Shown one piece after another: positions 10,068-22,617 of a DNA stretch of 64,000 bases. Every line of letters starts with the position of its first letter. Position 1 is the stretch's first letter. The translations under genes and the position numbers were made by a program. The DNA is from Macrobrachium rosenbergii. Its lineage: Eukaryota > Arthropoda > Malacostraca > Decapoda > Palaemonidae. A model generated the notes under the pieces. The model was given only the letters and a program-made list of their open reading frames with translations. It was not told the DNA's origin and did no database searches. The stretch lies in the NCBI RefSeq assembly GCF_040412425.1, contig NC_089781.1, positions 52,385,727-52,449,726 of the forward strand, given 5' to 3'.

Positions 10068-11657
10068 TCACAAATTTTTATTGCTAGGGGATGGATTATC
10101 ATTACTATCTACGCTACTGCTAACTACTTCAGTCTTTTCTACCTTATCACTAAAACCAGACTTGTTGGAAATTAATGAAATTGGATTCTGACCATTTCTC
10201 TGCAGATACCTCCTACGGGCATTGCACTGGTGCTGGAAATGACCTGGTTTGTCACACCAGAAACAGGTTACTCTACGTCCAATACCTCTGTTATCATTAG
10301 GCCTGTTATAGTTATTATTGCCTGAATTAGGCATATCCCTGTTAACAAAGACACGAGGAGGAGGTGGTCCTCCAGACACTCCACTAACTTTCCTGTTACC
10401 TGTAAAAGAATGGTCATTATTGCCCTTAGGAATATTAGAGACAGACGAAATAGTTTCTACTCTCCTTCCATTACTGATGACACGAGAAGAGGGATTATTC
10501 ATATCTTGATAACCAAAATTACCAGTTCCAGAACGATGAGTCAAGACATATTCATCCGCCAATTGGGCGGCATTACTCAGTTTTATAGCCTTAACCTCCT
10601 CGAGATGAACTCTCAACTCCTTGCTACACGCTTTCTTGAATTCCTCAAGGAGCAACAATTCCCTCAACGCAGCAAAAGACACTACCTGACGACTCTTTAG
10701 CCAGTCGTCGAATTGTTCCTCCTTGACCCGTGCAAATTCAACAAAGGACTGAGAAGGGTGTTTGTTATAATTCCTGAATTTCAGGCGATAAGCCTCGGGT
10801 ACCAAATCATAGGCTTTTAGGACCAGTGCTTTGACCTTCTGGTAGTCCCGACCAATTCCTTCCTCCAAGGCATTGTATACCCGGATTGCCTTGCCCACCA
10901 ATCTACACTGTATTAATACAGTCCACATTTCAGAGGGCCAAGACAATCGGGTGGCAACCCGTTCAAATGCCTTGAAGAATTCAGGGACGTTCTTCTCATC
11001 AAAGACTGGCACTAACTTTAATGCTGCACCTAAATTAAATTTATCATTAAAATTATTCTTAGGGGAACTGATCATATTGGTCCCCTGCAACCTTGCCATT
11101 TGTAAATTTATATTTGCTACCTCCAACTCGTGACGCCTTGCCCTCTCGTTCTCCTCAAATTCCAATTTCCTCAACTCTGTTCGTTTGCAAATTAACTTAT
11201 ATTCTACCTCCTCCTTAGACTCTCCCAAAGCATGAATAGGAGCCAGGGGTCCCTCTGGCGTAGGATTTGGGGAAGGCAAAAAAGGATTAGTAGACAAATT
11301 AGCTTTAGGTAAATTGGAGGGACCTTCAAAAATAATACCTGTGCGGGGAGGATCCTCAAACAAAGTCAAACCCGCTCTCACACTCAATTTTTCCTCCTCT
11401 GAATCTGCATCAAACATACTATCTTCATCATCACTGTCCTCTCGTCTTTCACTAACCAAATTTTCAGCCTCTGCTAAATCTTGAGAAATCTTATCCCTTA
11501 CTGCCATCAATATTTCCCTCTTAGTGCCCGCAGATTTCAGCGGAACACCTAACCACTGTGCACAAGAAATTAAATGCTTCCTACTCAATACAGGCAAATG
11601 CTTTATACAATCGGCCGACCCCAAATATTCGGCAGGATCAAAGACAAACTCTTCCAT
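10068..11657 (-). CDS. gag: Gmr1L gag polyprotein
   Basis: Capsid/nucleocapsid precursor, 529 residues. The ATG at 11657 is the first in-frame Met after the primer site. Residues of about 20-55 (SRKHLISCAQWLGVPLK...TKREILMAVRDKI) resemble a SAP-type helix pair. A charged linker follows, then the capsid-like region (about 200-370). One CCHC knuckle, CFWCDKPGHFQHQC, sits near residue 465. The stop is UGA followed by C (codons UUG UGA CUC), and pol continues in the same frame without any shift. Confidence 0.88.
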   Translation of the reverse strand: MEEFVFDPAEYLGSADCIKHLPVLSRKHLISCAQWLGVPLKSAGTKREILMAVRDKISQDLAEAENLVSERREDSDDEDSMFDADSEEEKLSVRAGLTLFEDPPRTGIIFEGPSNLPKANLSTNPFLPSPNPTPEGPLAPIHALGESKEEVEYKLICKRTELRKLEFEENERARRHELEVANINLQMARLQGTNMISSPKNNFNDKFNLGAALKLVPVFDEKNVPEFFKAFERVATRLSWPSEMWTVLIQCRLVGKAIRVYNALEEGIGRDYQKVKALVLKAYDLVPEAYRLKFRNYNKHPSQSFVEFARVKEEQFDDWLKSRQVVSFAALRELLLLEEFKKACSKELRVHLEEVKAIKLSNAAQLADEYVLTHRSGTGNFGYQDMNNPSSRVISNGRRVETISSVSNIPKGNNDHSFTGNRKVSGVSGGPPPPRVFVNRDMPNSGNNNYNRPNDNRGIGRRVTCFWCDKPGHFQHQCNARRRYLQRNGQNPISLISNKSGFSDKVEKTEVVSSSVDSNDNPSPSNKNL

Positions 11658-11793
11658 TATGCCAAAAAAATAAAGTGTACAGGGAGAAAGGCAATACTAC
11701 AAAATAAATATTGAAGAGACCACCCCAGTGTCGCTCCACAGACCAAGATACTGAGTATCCCTGAGAATATCGATCCTGTCACGGTCGCCAATT
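11658..11793 (-). promoter_or_regulatory. Gmr1L leader with tRNA-Arg-type primer binding site
   Basis: On the minus strand the 5' LTR is followed by AAT and then TGGCGACCGTGACAGGATCG (11771-11790). A PBS starting TGGCGACCGTGACA is the arginine-tRNA-type site used by several Ty3/gypsy groups. About 110 bases of leader then precede the gag ATG. This fixes the orientation and the inner LTR boundary. Confidence 0.8.
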
Positions 11794-13067
11794 TGTTACG
11801 CACCCTTTTATTGGGTCGTGGTGCAGGTCTTTTATAGCACTATTTATACTCTCAGTGATGTTCAAAAATACTCAGCATAATATGGTCAGTGGAGACGAAA
11901 ACAAAAGGGAAAACTCAACAATATTTATTCACTAAAAAATTACAAATTAAGTCAACCTTGTGACTGAAGAGGACGTAGACTAGTCCTCAAATAATCCCAC
12001 TGGATTCCTAAACGCTAAAAAATCTAAGCCCTAGATAGAATCATGAAGAGAGAACGAACACATGAATATAACTAAATCGGAATATATCCATACAATGGCT
12101 GGCCAGGCCAAAATCAAAATATACCTATAACTATAAGCGAAGGAAAAAAAGGTGAAGGATAAAAGGGAGAAAACACTTAAATTCCTACCTATGAATTACA
12201 GTCTGAACATATAACAAACACCAAGGCCTATAGGCCATAAGGACCACCAGAGTCTATAAATTTAGCATTTATAGATAGATTTATATAGAAAAATAATATA
12301 TATATAAAAATTTAACAAACTCCTCACACAAAACAGGGGAAGCGGTAATTCACAATAAATTTAAAGCGCCTTTAAGGAGGCCGTGATCCAATGCATCTCA
12401 GCTCTGCAAACGAGGGAGGACAGGAATACACAGGTAACCACTGGTACAGGGAGTCGGAGGCGGTCCTGTCCGACAACGCAAAGATAAACTCCTACCTGGT
12501 ATCTGTCTCCCTACTTGACACCTCACGAGCCAGATTGCTCCCTCAACAGCAGCTTATAAAGGCGTCCTCGGGGATACACTGATGCGACAGGTGCCGACAG
12601 AATGAGATGGCACCCAATACCTTAGGGAAATGTATCCACTAAGGTGGCAGTACGACGAAGTCGCAGGTGACAATGTCAACTGCGTCAGACACAGGTCACA
12701 CGACGTCGCAGGTGACAGAAGTGTTCCTGCGAAGAGCAGCTCAAAAGCAAGATTCAGGATGTAAGAATGCAAGAAGGTTCTCCAATAATCGCCAGCTGTA
12801 TAAGTGTCAGGAAGCAAAGTACGGCCCGAACTCCTCCAGGCCGAGCACCGTCCTTCACAAGTCACCTCACAGGAGTCATGCCACACTCGAAAAATAAACA
12901 AACCCCAATCGTTAAAACGATAGTTCAAGCAATTAAGTGAGCGGGAGGAGGCGAGAAACTATACCGAAAACAAAACAATACACACTTAACATTAACTGCC
13001 TTAAGAAATAACTTAAATCTAGAACAAGGTTGACTTAAATAAATCACAAAATTACGTTACTCTAATA
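11794..13067 (-). repeat. Gmr1L 5' LTR
   Basis: Direct repeat of the 3' LTR; it begins TGTTACGCACCC on the plus strand, abuts the primer site, and ends CTCTAATA before acagt. High similarity to the partner outside the 5155-5275 difference suggests a fairly young insertion, but no divergence value was computed. Confidence 0.9.
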
Positions 13068-13353
13068 ACAGTAAAGGGAAATTAATCGAAGACCTTATTG
13101 ACAGGAATGATGTTACCCTATATAATAATGAGTCAGTGACTTTCCACAACATTCATGATAATCATTTCTTTCCAATGGACCTTGATTTTAATTGGTCTGT
13201 TAATGAAGATTTAAAGGGAAGTGATCACTACCCGATCCATTTGAATATGCTCTAAATGCTTCATCTGAAGTTTTATCCAAGTGGAAGGTAGAGGATGCAG
13301 ACTGGGATAAATTCAGTAAGGGTGTCAATCTAGATAGGGAGTTTGAGTCCGTT
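13068..13353 (+). pseudogene. LINE-D ORF2: AP-endonuclease, C-terminal part
   Basis: After Gmr1L the endonuclease resumes: KGKLIEDLIDRNDVTLYNNE, then DFNWSVNEDL and SDHYPIHL, the SDHxPI motif that closes the APE active site. The join across Gmr1L is in frame once a single acagt is counted. A stop follows HLNML and the frame then shifts into KWKVEDADWDKFSKG, the usual linker before the RT. Confidence 0.8.
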
Positions 13354-13769
13354 TATTTTGAAGAGATATTATTAAAAGAAACATTATAGAATCTAGCATA
13401 ATAAAACATAAGTCAAGTAGCCTGTTTAATATTAGCAATAGACAGTATAAGCTAGATAACTGGCTTACGAAATGTATTGTCGAAAACTTAGTAACTATGT
13501 AATAGACTGCTTAATAGTTTCATTTCCATTTTTAGCATTTATCCTTTAAGTGTAATTCTTGGCTGTGGACTATTTGCTTCTTGGTTAGGTTGTTTGGCTG
13601 TTCTGTATTTTACCTTTCTTCGTTTTTATGTTTACGTTTGAAATTTCGAAGCTGTTTTTCATTCTTATATTGTACCATGATGAGGTGTATCAAAAATACA
13701 CGAAAGCTCTAGGTACTGCTGCCTTTCATTATTTCCTACTGGCTCCGGATATATCATCTAGATGTATAT
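13354..13769. mobile_element. Unclassified 416-bp insert with a hammerhead-like core
   Basis: Removing this block joins GAG TCC GTT to GAT TAC TTT and restores the LINE-D linker reading FESV-DYFFEPALKSAEG, so it is an insertion (edges good to a few bases; no clear TSD). It has no ORF with a domain. At 13672-13716 it holds GTACC, TGATGA, a 6-bp hairpin GTGTAT/ATACAC, GAAA, and GGTAC, in the order of a hammerhead ribozyme core. It could be a fragment of a Penelope-like element or a small non-autonomous retroelement. Confidence 0.5.
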
Positions 13770-15560
13770 GATTACTTTTTTGAACCTGCTTTGAAGAGTG
13801 CTGAAGGCTCAATTCCAAAAACAAAAGGAAAACCTCATAGACCTGCAGTTCCCTGGTGGATTAAGACGAGGTATTCTGAGGAAAGTGACTAGGAAGTGCT
13901 ACAGACGTTACAAAACTATTGGCTCTCCTCAGTCTAAATTAATCTACAAACATGCTTTAGCCAAGCAGCGGCGCTTTTATAAGAAAGCCAAAAGAGAATG
14001 CTGGCTTTACTATATTGAATGTTGGCTTTACTATATTAATGGAATAAACTCCAAGAACCTACTAAGAGTGGTGTGGCACAAAATAAGGAAACAGTCGAAA
14101 ATTTGTTGCGTCACCATTACCCTCATTAAAAATAAATGACACTCTAATCACAGATGTCACTGAAGTTGTCAATGAGCTAGGAAAACTTTTTTGTAAAGTT
14201 TCCAGCCCTAACAATTATTCTCCAGAATTTCAAAGAATTAGGAATTCTGAAATGACTGAAATTTGATTCGGAAAAATCTGAACCATACGACTACAAATTT
14301 TCCCTAAGAGAATTTCGTGAGGGGCTCTCCTCAAGTGAATCTACAGCTCCAGGTGAGGATGCAATCATATATGAAGTGCTTGAACACTTCCCAGATGATG
14401 CCACAAAAAATATTTACTCAAGATTATAAACAAAATATGGGAAACAGGAATTTTACCCAAGGACTGAAAAATATCCATAATTGTTCATATTAAAAAGCCT
14501 AATAAAGATACTTCCCAAGCCACCAGCTATAGACCAATAGCTCATACCAGCTGTGTGTGTAAGCTGATGGAGAAAATGATAAATACTAGACTAGTTTGGC
14601 ATCTGGAAACCAAAGGTTTACTATCACCATTTCAATTTGGTTTCAGAAAAAGCCGCTCCACCCTTGATCCCTTGCTGAGGCTGACCAACCAAATCCAACA
14701 AGGATTCGCCAAACAGTGTAAGACCATCGGCATATTTTTTGACTTAGAGAATGCAAATGACACTACCTGGAGAATTGGCATCATGAAACAATTGCACAAG
14801 ATGGGCATATGTGGAAGAATGATCAGGTTTATATATTCCTTTTTAACAGACAGATTTTTTAAGGTAAGAGTGGGAAACTCCCTCTCCCAACCTTTTATGC
14901 AGGAGGAAGGAGTTCCCCAAGGAAGCATTTTAGTTGTAACACTCTTTTCAGTGACGATAAATAGTGTGGTTGAAAAAATCTCACCCCCTGTTAAATGCTC
15001 GCTTTTTTGTCGATGACCTTGCAATATACTGCACAGGATATGATTCCTTGTCTGTATGTAAACATTCGCAAAGGTCTATTAATGCTATTACTAAGTGGGC
15101 TGATGAGAATGGTTTCAAATTCTCCTCTTCCAAAACAGTTGCAGTAAGATTTACCAAGTGCCGGCGTGTGGAAGAGGTTCCCATTCTTTGTCTATAAGGG
15201 TCTATCCTTCCATAGGAAAATGAAGTAAAATTTCTGGGGATGACTATTGACCATAAATTCACATGGGCCTGCCACATAAATGCCTTAAAGATTAATGTTA
15301 AACAATCTTTGAATAAAGGTTGTTTCTGGATTTAGTTGGGGGGCTGATAAAAATCCCTTCTGATGCTATATGACTCTGTCGATCTAAGCTAGACTATGGC
15401 TGTCAAATTTATTCTTCATCTTGTAAAACCAGGCTAAAGGAACTGGATGTTATACACAACATGGGGTTGAGAATATGTTCAGGGGCTTTTAGAACTTCGC
15501 CTGTTGAAAGCATATACATTGATACAGATCATTTTCCCCTAGATCTAAGAAGGCAAGAGC
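13770..15560 (+). pseudogene. LINE-D ORF2: reverse transcriptase, several frameshifts
   Basis: The linker has VPWW; then at about 14330 STAPGEDAIIYEVLEHFPDD gives the RT entry motif. The longest piece (14555-15016) has KLMEKMINTRLVWHLE, FGFRKSRSTLDPL, FFDLENAND (motif A) and EEGVPQGSI (motif B). The catalytic FVDD (motif C) is at about 15006-15020 in the next frame (14964-15197), followed by KWADENGFKFSSSKT and FLGMTIDHKFTW. Beyond 15300 the thumb region is readable only in patches. The enzyme copies the element RNA at the nicked target; this copy cannot do so. Confidence 0.8.
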
Positions 15561-16615
15561 TAGGGTTACGATACGTGGCTAGAATAAAAAGTGCTCCCAA
15601 AAATCCCTCCTTTTAAGTAGTAAAAGAAACAGACTCTTGAAGTTTTTCTTGTACAAGAGCTTCTAAACCATTCCAAATTCGACTGAATGAGGATGTTAGG
15701 AATAATCATCTTAAATTCCAGAAAGTCCTGGAAGTAGAATATCCTGTAAATCCTCAATGGCTTATTCCAGAAGCATTAGTATGTAAGAAATTGTTTAACA
15801 AAACGGACTGCATTGAAGAAGAGATTAGGGGAAGATTCTCAGAGCACGACGTTACCCATGCTAATTATACAAAGATCTATACAGATGGATCAAAGTCAGA
15901 TAGTGATGTTGGTTGCGTAGTTATCCTTGGTGATACAGCATACACAGATAATTACCTGACACTGCAACAATATTTACTGCCTAATTACCAGCTGTAGTCT
16001 CTGCCCTAGATTTAGTTTTTCAAAGTAGTGACTAATTTTGTCATATACCTGTATTCAGAATCTAAAAGCACTTTAGAATGTATTAAAAAATTTGATAGCT
16101 TTCATCCATTAATTCCAAAAGTTCAGGAGTGGCTTTTTCGTATCTATTGTCGGCATAAATCAGTCTCTTTCTGTTGGGTCCCTGCTCACGTGGGGATTCG
16201 TGGAAACGAGATGGCAGACAGGGAAGCGAAAGCTGTTAGTATTTTGTCAGAAACCACTTTCAGAAAAGTGCCTCATACAGACCTAAAAGGTCCTTTAGAT
16301 CTTTCCTTCCCAATAATGAAAAATATAGAAATATTAGAGATTGTATACTGCCGTGGTCATCGTCATTCCAGCTTCAGAGATGAACAGAGGTTATTTTAAC
16401 CAGATTAACTCGTTTAACCCATCAGTTTATTTTAGAAGGAAGCATCCCTCCAGAGTGTGCTTACTGTGACAAGACACTAACAGGGGAGCACATTCTGGTG
16501 GTCAGCCCCAAATATTATAACCAAAGAGAAGGGTATTTCCAGGGTAAATCCCTCTCTGATATTTTGGGAGATGAAGCAGATACTTCTGCTATCATCTCTT
16601 TTTTTTAAAGTGTAC
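15561..16615 (+). pseudogene. LINE-D ORF2: RNase H and C-terminal Cys/His tail
   Basis: RNase H motifs appear in order: KIYTDGSKSDSDVG (about 15875), YSESKSTLE (about 16045), and CWVPAHVGIRGNEMADREAK (about 16170-16230, the HVGIxGNExAD block). A frame change near 15997-16028 breaks it. The tail at about 16400-16610 reads TRLTHQFILEG...CAYCDKTLTGEHIL and ends SAIISFF with a stop. RNase H excludes the Jockey clade in the strict sense and favours the I group. Confidence 0.75.
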
Positions 16616-16698
16616 AAAAATTTTTAACGATATATAATTTTTTTCCTAATATATATATTACATCATACAGAATTTTAACATTTAATAATATTAAATTT

Positions 16699-16770
<72 letters not shown>
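16616..16770 (+). repeat. LINE-D 3' UTR start and (TA)n tract
   Basis: AT-rich 3' UTR followed by an alternating TA run at about 16705-16766. The same kind of run occurs on the far side of Gypsy-E (56745-56819), which suggests that E entered a TA-rich stretch of this UTR. No gene. Confidence 0.65.
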
Positions 16771-16772
<2 letters not shown>

Positions 16773-17666
16773 TAGTCTGGGATGACTTTGGACGAACTAA
16801 ATGCTGACCTGTCAGTGGCGCTACCGCTGCAGGTGCATTTGTGTCGACGTTGCAGGTTTGCACAGTTGGATACAGAGGAACTGTGACTCACAGCAGGACT
16901 TTGGTTTTGGTTGTTGGTGTGTGTGTTGCCTTGTGAGTGTTTAAGGACCACCACCACGTCGATATCTTATCTGGGCCATAGGAAAGTGAGTACTATAACT
17001 CATGAACACATTTCTTTTCTAGACATTTTTTTGTTGGAAAGACCCAGTGGTGCTGCAGTGAAATTCCTCTGTACATTTTCCCATTTTGTTTCCATTGTGT
17101 CATTTCCTGTTTTGAATAGGAATGACATTTAACACCATTTCAGGTTTTATTATATGATATGTTTCTTTCAACAGTAATTCTGGGTTCGTCTTGTGAGGAC
17201 GAATATATTTGGAAGTGGTGTTACTCTTTTACGTACTATTGACATTTATTGTGGTCGAGAATAATTATGACTTTATTACTTTGTTTGATGACCAGGGTGT
17301 TAGTCACTAGTATTAGCTGGTTTAGAATTGATAACCTGAATGCTTGTGAATCAGAATTTCCTTTTGTGATGATTTCCATTTATAAGGGATGGAATTCACT
17401 CCATTTCATGATCGTAACTTTTGCTGAATCATTCTCATTAAATTTGCAAATAAAATCTGTTTTGTGCTTCAGTGTTTAATTCCAGTAGGCCTTTGTTTAA
17501 GAATAGGCTCGGTGAGAGGAGTCGACAAAGGAGAAGGAATTTGCTGACCTAGGGAGCCACCACTACCAGAGACATCTTAGGGAAGTAAGATGATTGATTC
17601 TGTTATTAAAACAGATACAGCAATAAAAGATGACCCTATTTGACCTGGGGATAGGGCCATTTAACA
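16771..17666 (+). repeat. Gypsy-E 5' LTR, 5'-truncated
   Basis: Matches 55694-56725 of the 3' LTR and ends CCATTTAACA just before the primer site. The first 980 or so bases of the LTR (54711-55693) are missing here; the (TA)n tract lies at the break. A further 131-bp block present in the 3' LTR (about 55801-55931) is absent. Confidence 0.8.
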
Positions 17667-19287
<1,621 letters not shown>

Positions 19288-19552
19288 GTGAAGAAGAAAG
19301 CTGCAAAAATGAGGAGAGGGAATAGTGATCAGAGATTCCTTAGATCAGCCTATGGTTGTGTAGGGCGCGTAGATTCAGTCCGCGGTTTGGTGGACTTTGT
19401 TAAAATTTGGAATAGCCAAAGGTCGATGGTTGGCTTGAGTTCTCGGATCCCACGGATTCATTGCTTTAATTGTAATATGCAGGAACACATTAAGAGATTT
19501 TGCTGTGTTAAATATTGTGGCAGTTGTAAGAGATATGGTCATCCTTGGTGAT
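19288..19552 (+). pseudogene. gag: Gypsy-E gag remnant with zinc knuckle
   Basis: A short frame ends in HCFNCNMQEHIKRFCCVKYC and SCKRYGHPW. The C-x2-C-x4-H-x4-C spacing is a CCHC knuckle, and the CxxC...GH that follows looks like part of a second. It lies just before the protease, where nucleocapsid belongs. Nothing upstream resembles capsid, so this is the 3' end of a lost gag. Confidence 0.6.
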
Positions 19553-19689
19553 CCTGCATGTCTCGGAGACAGTATAATGGTAGGCCTGTAATTCAGAATT
19601 TTGGTAGCTCAGATAAAAAAGGTCCTCACACGGATTTTTCAAGGGGATCTTGTGATCGGCGGACATTGTCTAAAGACCGATCAGTTGCA

Positions 19690-20664
19690 AAGGAAAACTG
19701 GATGGGTGTTTCTTGGGTTATAGGACTTCTGGGGGAACCCTCAGGGTGAAAGCCAATAGTAAAAGGGTTTGTGCATGGGATAAATATAAGAGTTTTTATA
19801 GATACAGGCACCTCTATTAATTTGATGAATTATGAGTTGTTCAGATCGATGTTTTCCGCTTGATCTTTGAGACCTGCTAAAGAGACAGTATGTGATGTTC
19901 AAGCAAATAGGTTACAGGCTTTGGGATACATAGATGTAGATTTATCTCTTGGGGGTAGGACTTTTACAGAACCATTTTTGGTTTTGCGAAGGGCTGCTTT
20001 GGGGAATACTTTGTTACTGGGTCATCCAGCATGTCACTGATGGAAGATCTCGATTCATACAGGGGTATGTGGTATAACTATGGGAGTACCTGGTGTGTTT
20101 GTCCCTTATGAGGGGACAGATATGATTGTAGTGGATGACGATGGATCAGGTGTACATGAGGATCTGCGGGTGGATGCCGAACATGTTTCGGTGGATAAGA
20201 AGTGTTATAAGGGGGTTTTGACGGATGATGTGGTTCTTGGTCCTGGTATGGTTGCTACAGTGAAAGTTCGAGTGAAATGAGTGCATAAATCCAGACAGAT
20301 GTGTGTGGATGAGTGTAGCGAGAAGCTGAAGAGGGTAGTGTGTAGGGGTTCTGTAAATAATGTATTGGGTTCAGGTTATACTTGGGTGGAACTGCTAAAC
20401 TGTAATGATTCAGTTTGCAGCTACCAGAAGGGTACTTATGCAATCAACTTTGTTGACTGGGTCGATGAAGATAATTCAGTAGCTATTGTCGGGGATTTTT
20501 GTAGTTTTTCAGAAGCAGATTTACAGGCTAGGGGGCAGATTTTTAAGGATCATGTAGCCAGTGCTGATTATAAAGAATATGCTGGGGTTGAGGAAGATGT
20601 TCTGGCCGAGTTTGCAGACATAGTCGCACTCAAAGGAGACAAGTTCGGATTAACAAATGTGTAA
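19690..20664 (+). pseudogene. pol: Gypsy-E protease and PR-RT linker
   Basis: Retropepsin motif IRVFIDTGTSINLMNYEL at about 19785-19840 carries D-T-G; LLLGHPACH near 20010 corresponds to the second conserved block. In-frame stops follow at about 19861, 20038 and 20278. The linker reads on through FVPYEGTDMIVVDDDGSG and ends EEDVLAEFADIVALKGD before a stop at 20664. It would cleave the gag-pol polyprotein in an intact element. Confidence 0.7.
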
Positions 20665-21462
20665 GAACACAAGTTTCAGTTGGAGGACAAAACTAAGATT
20701 ATTTTTGCTCCTTCATATAGAATTTCTTTTAAGATTAGAGGACAGGTAGAGCAAGAGGTTAATAAGTGGGAGGCAGAAGCCATTGTTTAGGCCCACTTCT
20801 TCACCTTTTAATTTCCCTTTGTTGGCAGTGCCTAAGAAGGATGGTTCAGTCCAAGTTTGTGTGGGCTTTAGGAAGTTGAACGAGAAAACCATTCCTGATC
20901 GCTACCCTGTGGCGTGTTTGCCAGATTTATTTGTTGAGATTGGGGGCAAGAATATTTATTCCTCAACTGATCTGATGCAAGGGTATTTGCAAGCACCGCT
21001 TAGCGAGGAGGGTTGAGAGTACACGGCTTTCTCTTTGCCAAAGGGGCATTATGAGTTCTCTCGGGTGCCGTTTGGTTTATCAGGCAGTCCGATGACATTT
21101 ACTAGGTTAATGAATGCTGTTTTGCATGGCTTGTTAGGGAAGTCCATATTCCTTTACATGGACGATATTTTAGTTGCCACTGATTCAGTAGAAGAACATT
21201 TAGAGGTTCTTAGGGAGGCTTTTAGGAGGCTTAGATAGATAAGCGTAATTTTCTCATGAGACAGATAGTATTTTTAGGTCATGTCATTTCGAAAGATGGT
21301 GTTAGAGTGAATGATGATAAAGTTAGGGCAATTGTAGATTTTGCTACTCCCAAGAATAAGAAACAGATTCGGTCATTCTTAGGTGTGGCTGGATTTTTCT
21401 GTAGATTTTTTGAAGGGTTTTTCTATTTTGACATCTCCCTTGACAGATGGCTTGAGGGATGA
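20665..21462 (+). pseudogene. pol: Gypsy-E reverse transcriptase
   Basis: Palm and fingers are largely readable: PFNFPLLAVPKKDGSVQVC, then STDLMQGYLQAPL (motif A), FGLSGSPMTFTRLMN (motif B) and FLYMDDILV (motif C, catalytic YMDD intact). Stops or frame changes fall at about 20788, 21014 and 21236. The thumb (IVFLGHVISKDGVRVNDDK, IRSFLGVAGFFCRFF) is in 21256-21462. Confidence 0.8.
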
Positions 21463-21479
21463 TGTGCAGTTTGTATGGA

Positions 21480-21982
21480 GAGATGGACAGTAAGTAGCTT
21501 TTCAGATGATTAAGGATGACTTAGTGAATCCCCCGGTGTTGAAGTTTCCTGATTTGGAACGTCCTTTCACGTTGGTAACGGATGCTAGTTATGATGGTAT
21601 AGGGGCATGCCTTATGCAGAAGTTTGATGGAAGACTCCATTCTGTTGCATTTTACAGTGGGAAGTGTAAGACACGAGGTAGTAATGAACGGTTATGGTCG
21701 GTAGTAGAGGCTTTTGCTGTAGTGTCTAGCTTAATACACTTTAAGATGCTCCTTCTGGGCAATCAAGTAGGGGTTCTTACAGATCATAAGCCATTGTTGG
21801 ATCTTTTTAATAAGCCTGATCTTTCCCCAAAAAGAGCTCAGTGGCATCTGAGAATCAGGGATTTTGATGCTAAGCTTAGGTATATAGAAGGTAGACATAA
21901 TGTTTTAGCAGATGCCCCTAGAAGTTTTTCTGATGCAGATGGTACTCATGTATGTTATGTATCTGGAAATTGCATAGACTGA
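21480..21982 (+). pseudogene. pol: Gypsy-E RNase H
   Basis: Order and motifs are standard for Ty3/gypsy: FTLVTDASYDGIGACLMQ (first Asp), LWSVVEAFAV (Glu), LTDHKPLLDLF (second Asp) and the tail RYIEGRHNVLADAPRSF, where LSR is expected in place of PRS. It is the longest unbroken piece of the E pol (21506-21982). Confidence 0.8.
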
Positions 21983-22617
21983 AGATGAGATTTTGGGATA
22001 TGCAAAAGCATTTCTTAGAGGGGAATTAGTTAGGAAGGGTTATAAGCTGCCTTTTGCAGGGATTGAATTAGAGGGTAATTTGTTAGTTAGGAAAATTAGA
22101 TACAGGCTGAGGAATAGTGAGGATAAGGGTGATACGATGTAAATAGTTGTTCCTAGGAGTTTAGTACCTACGGTGCTGGATATTGTTCATGGTAGGTCTG
22201 GCAGTCCACATTTGGGGATTGAGAAAACGTATCAAAATATATGGGGACAATTCTTTTGGAAGAATATGCTCATGTCAGTGGAAGACTTTGAGAGAAGTTG
22301 TTCAGTTTGTAATGCGTTTCCTGTAAATTGGGTTCATTTCCTGTTCCAAGTCCATATGGACCTGTTGAGCAATTTCTGTGAATCTAGTTATGGCCATAGG
22401 CACCTGTTGGTGGTTGTTGACGAATTACCTAGGTTCATTGAGATTTTCTCGTTGAAGCATAAAAAGCGGAAGAGGTGGTAGTCGCTTTCTTTAATGGATA
22501 TATTTGTCGTTATGGATTTCTGGGGTTCTCATTACAGATAATGGGAGAGAATATGTGAATAAGACATTAGAGTGTCTTGCAGATGTAATGGGCATTCGGA
22601 AGGTTACTATTATTCCC
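21983..22617 (+). pseudogene. pol: Gypsy-E integrase, N-terminal part
   Basis: The zinc-binding domain has HGRSGSPHLGIEKTYQNIWG and CSVC. The core begins VHMDLL (first Asp) and reaches LITDNGREYVNKTLE (second Asp) and KVTIIPS, where the sequence leaves E at 22617. The third acidic residue is found at 53722 onward. An in-frame stop lies near 22480. Confidence 0.8.

Larger units (their letters stand above)
5009..13067 (-). mobile_element. Gmr1L: Ty3/gypsy LTR element with integrase upstream of RT
   Basis: Complete LTR element on the minus strand inserted in the LINE-D endonuclease. LTRs of 1344 bp (5009-6352) and 1274 bp (11794-13067) flank a primer site, gag, pol and a polypurine tract. A 5-bp duplication acagt flanks it (5004-5008 and 13068-13072), and removing the insert plus one repeat restores the LINE-D frame. 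Domain order on the minus strand is gag, PR, IN, RT, RNase H. That order is typical of copia, but the RT, GPY/F-like module and LTRs are Ty3/gypsy-type, which is the hallmark of the Gmr1 group. Two in-frame UGA codons are the only breaks in about 4.9 kb. Confidence 0.9.
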
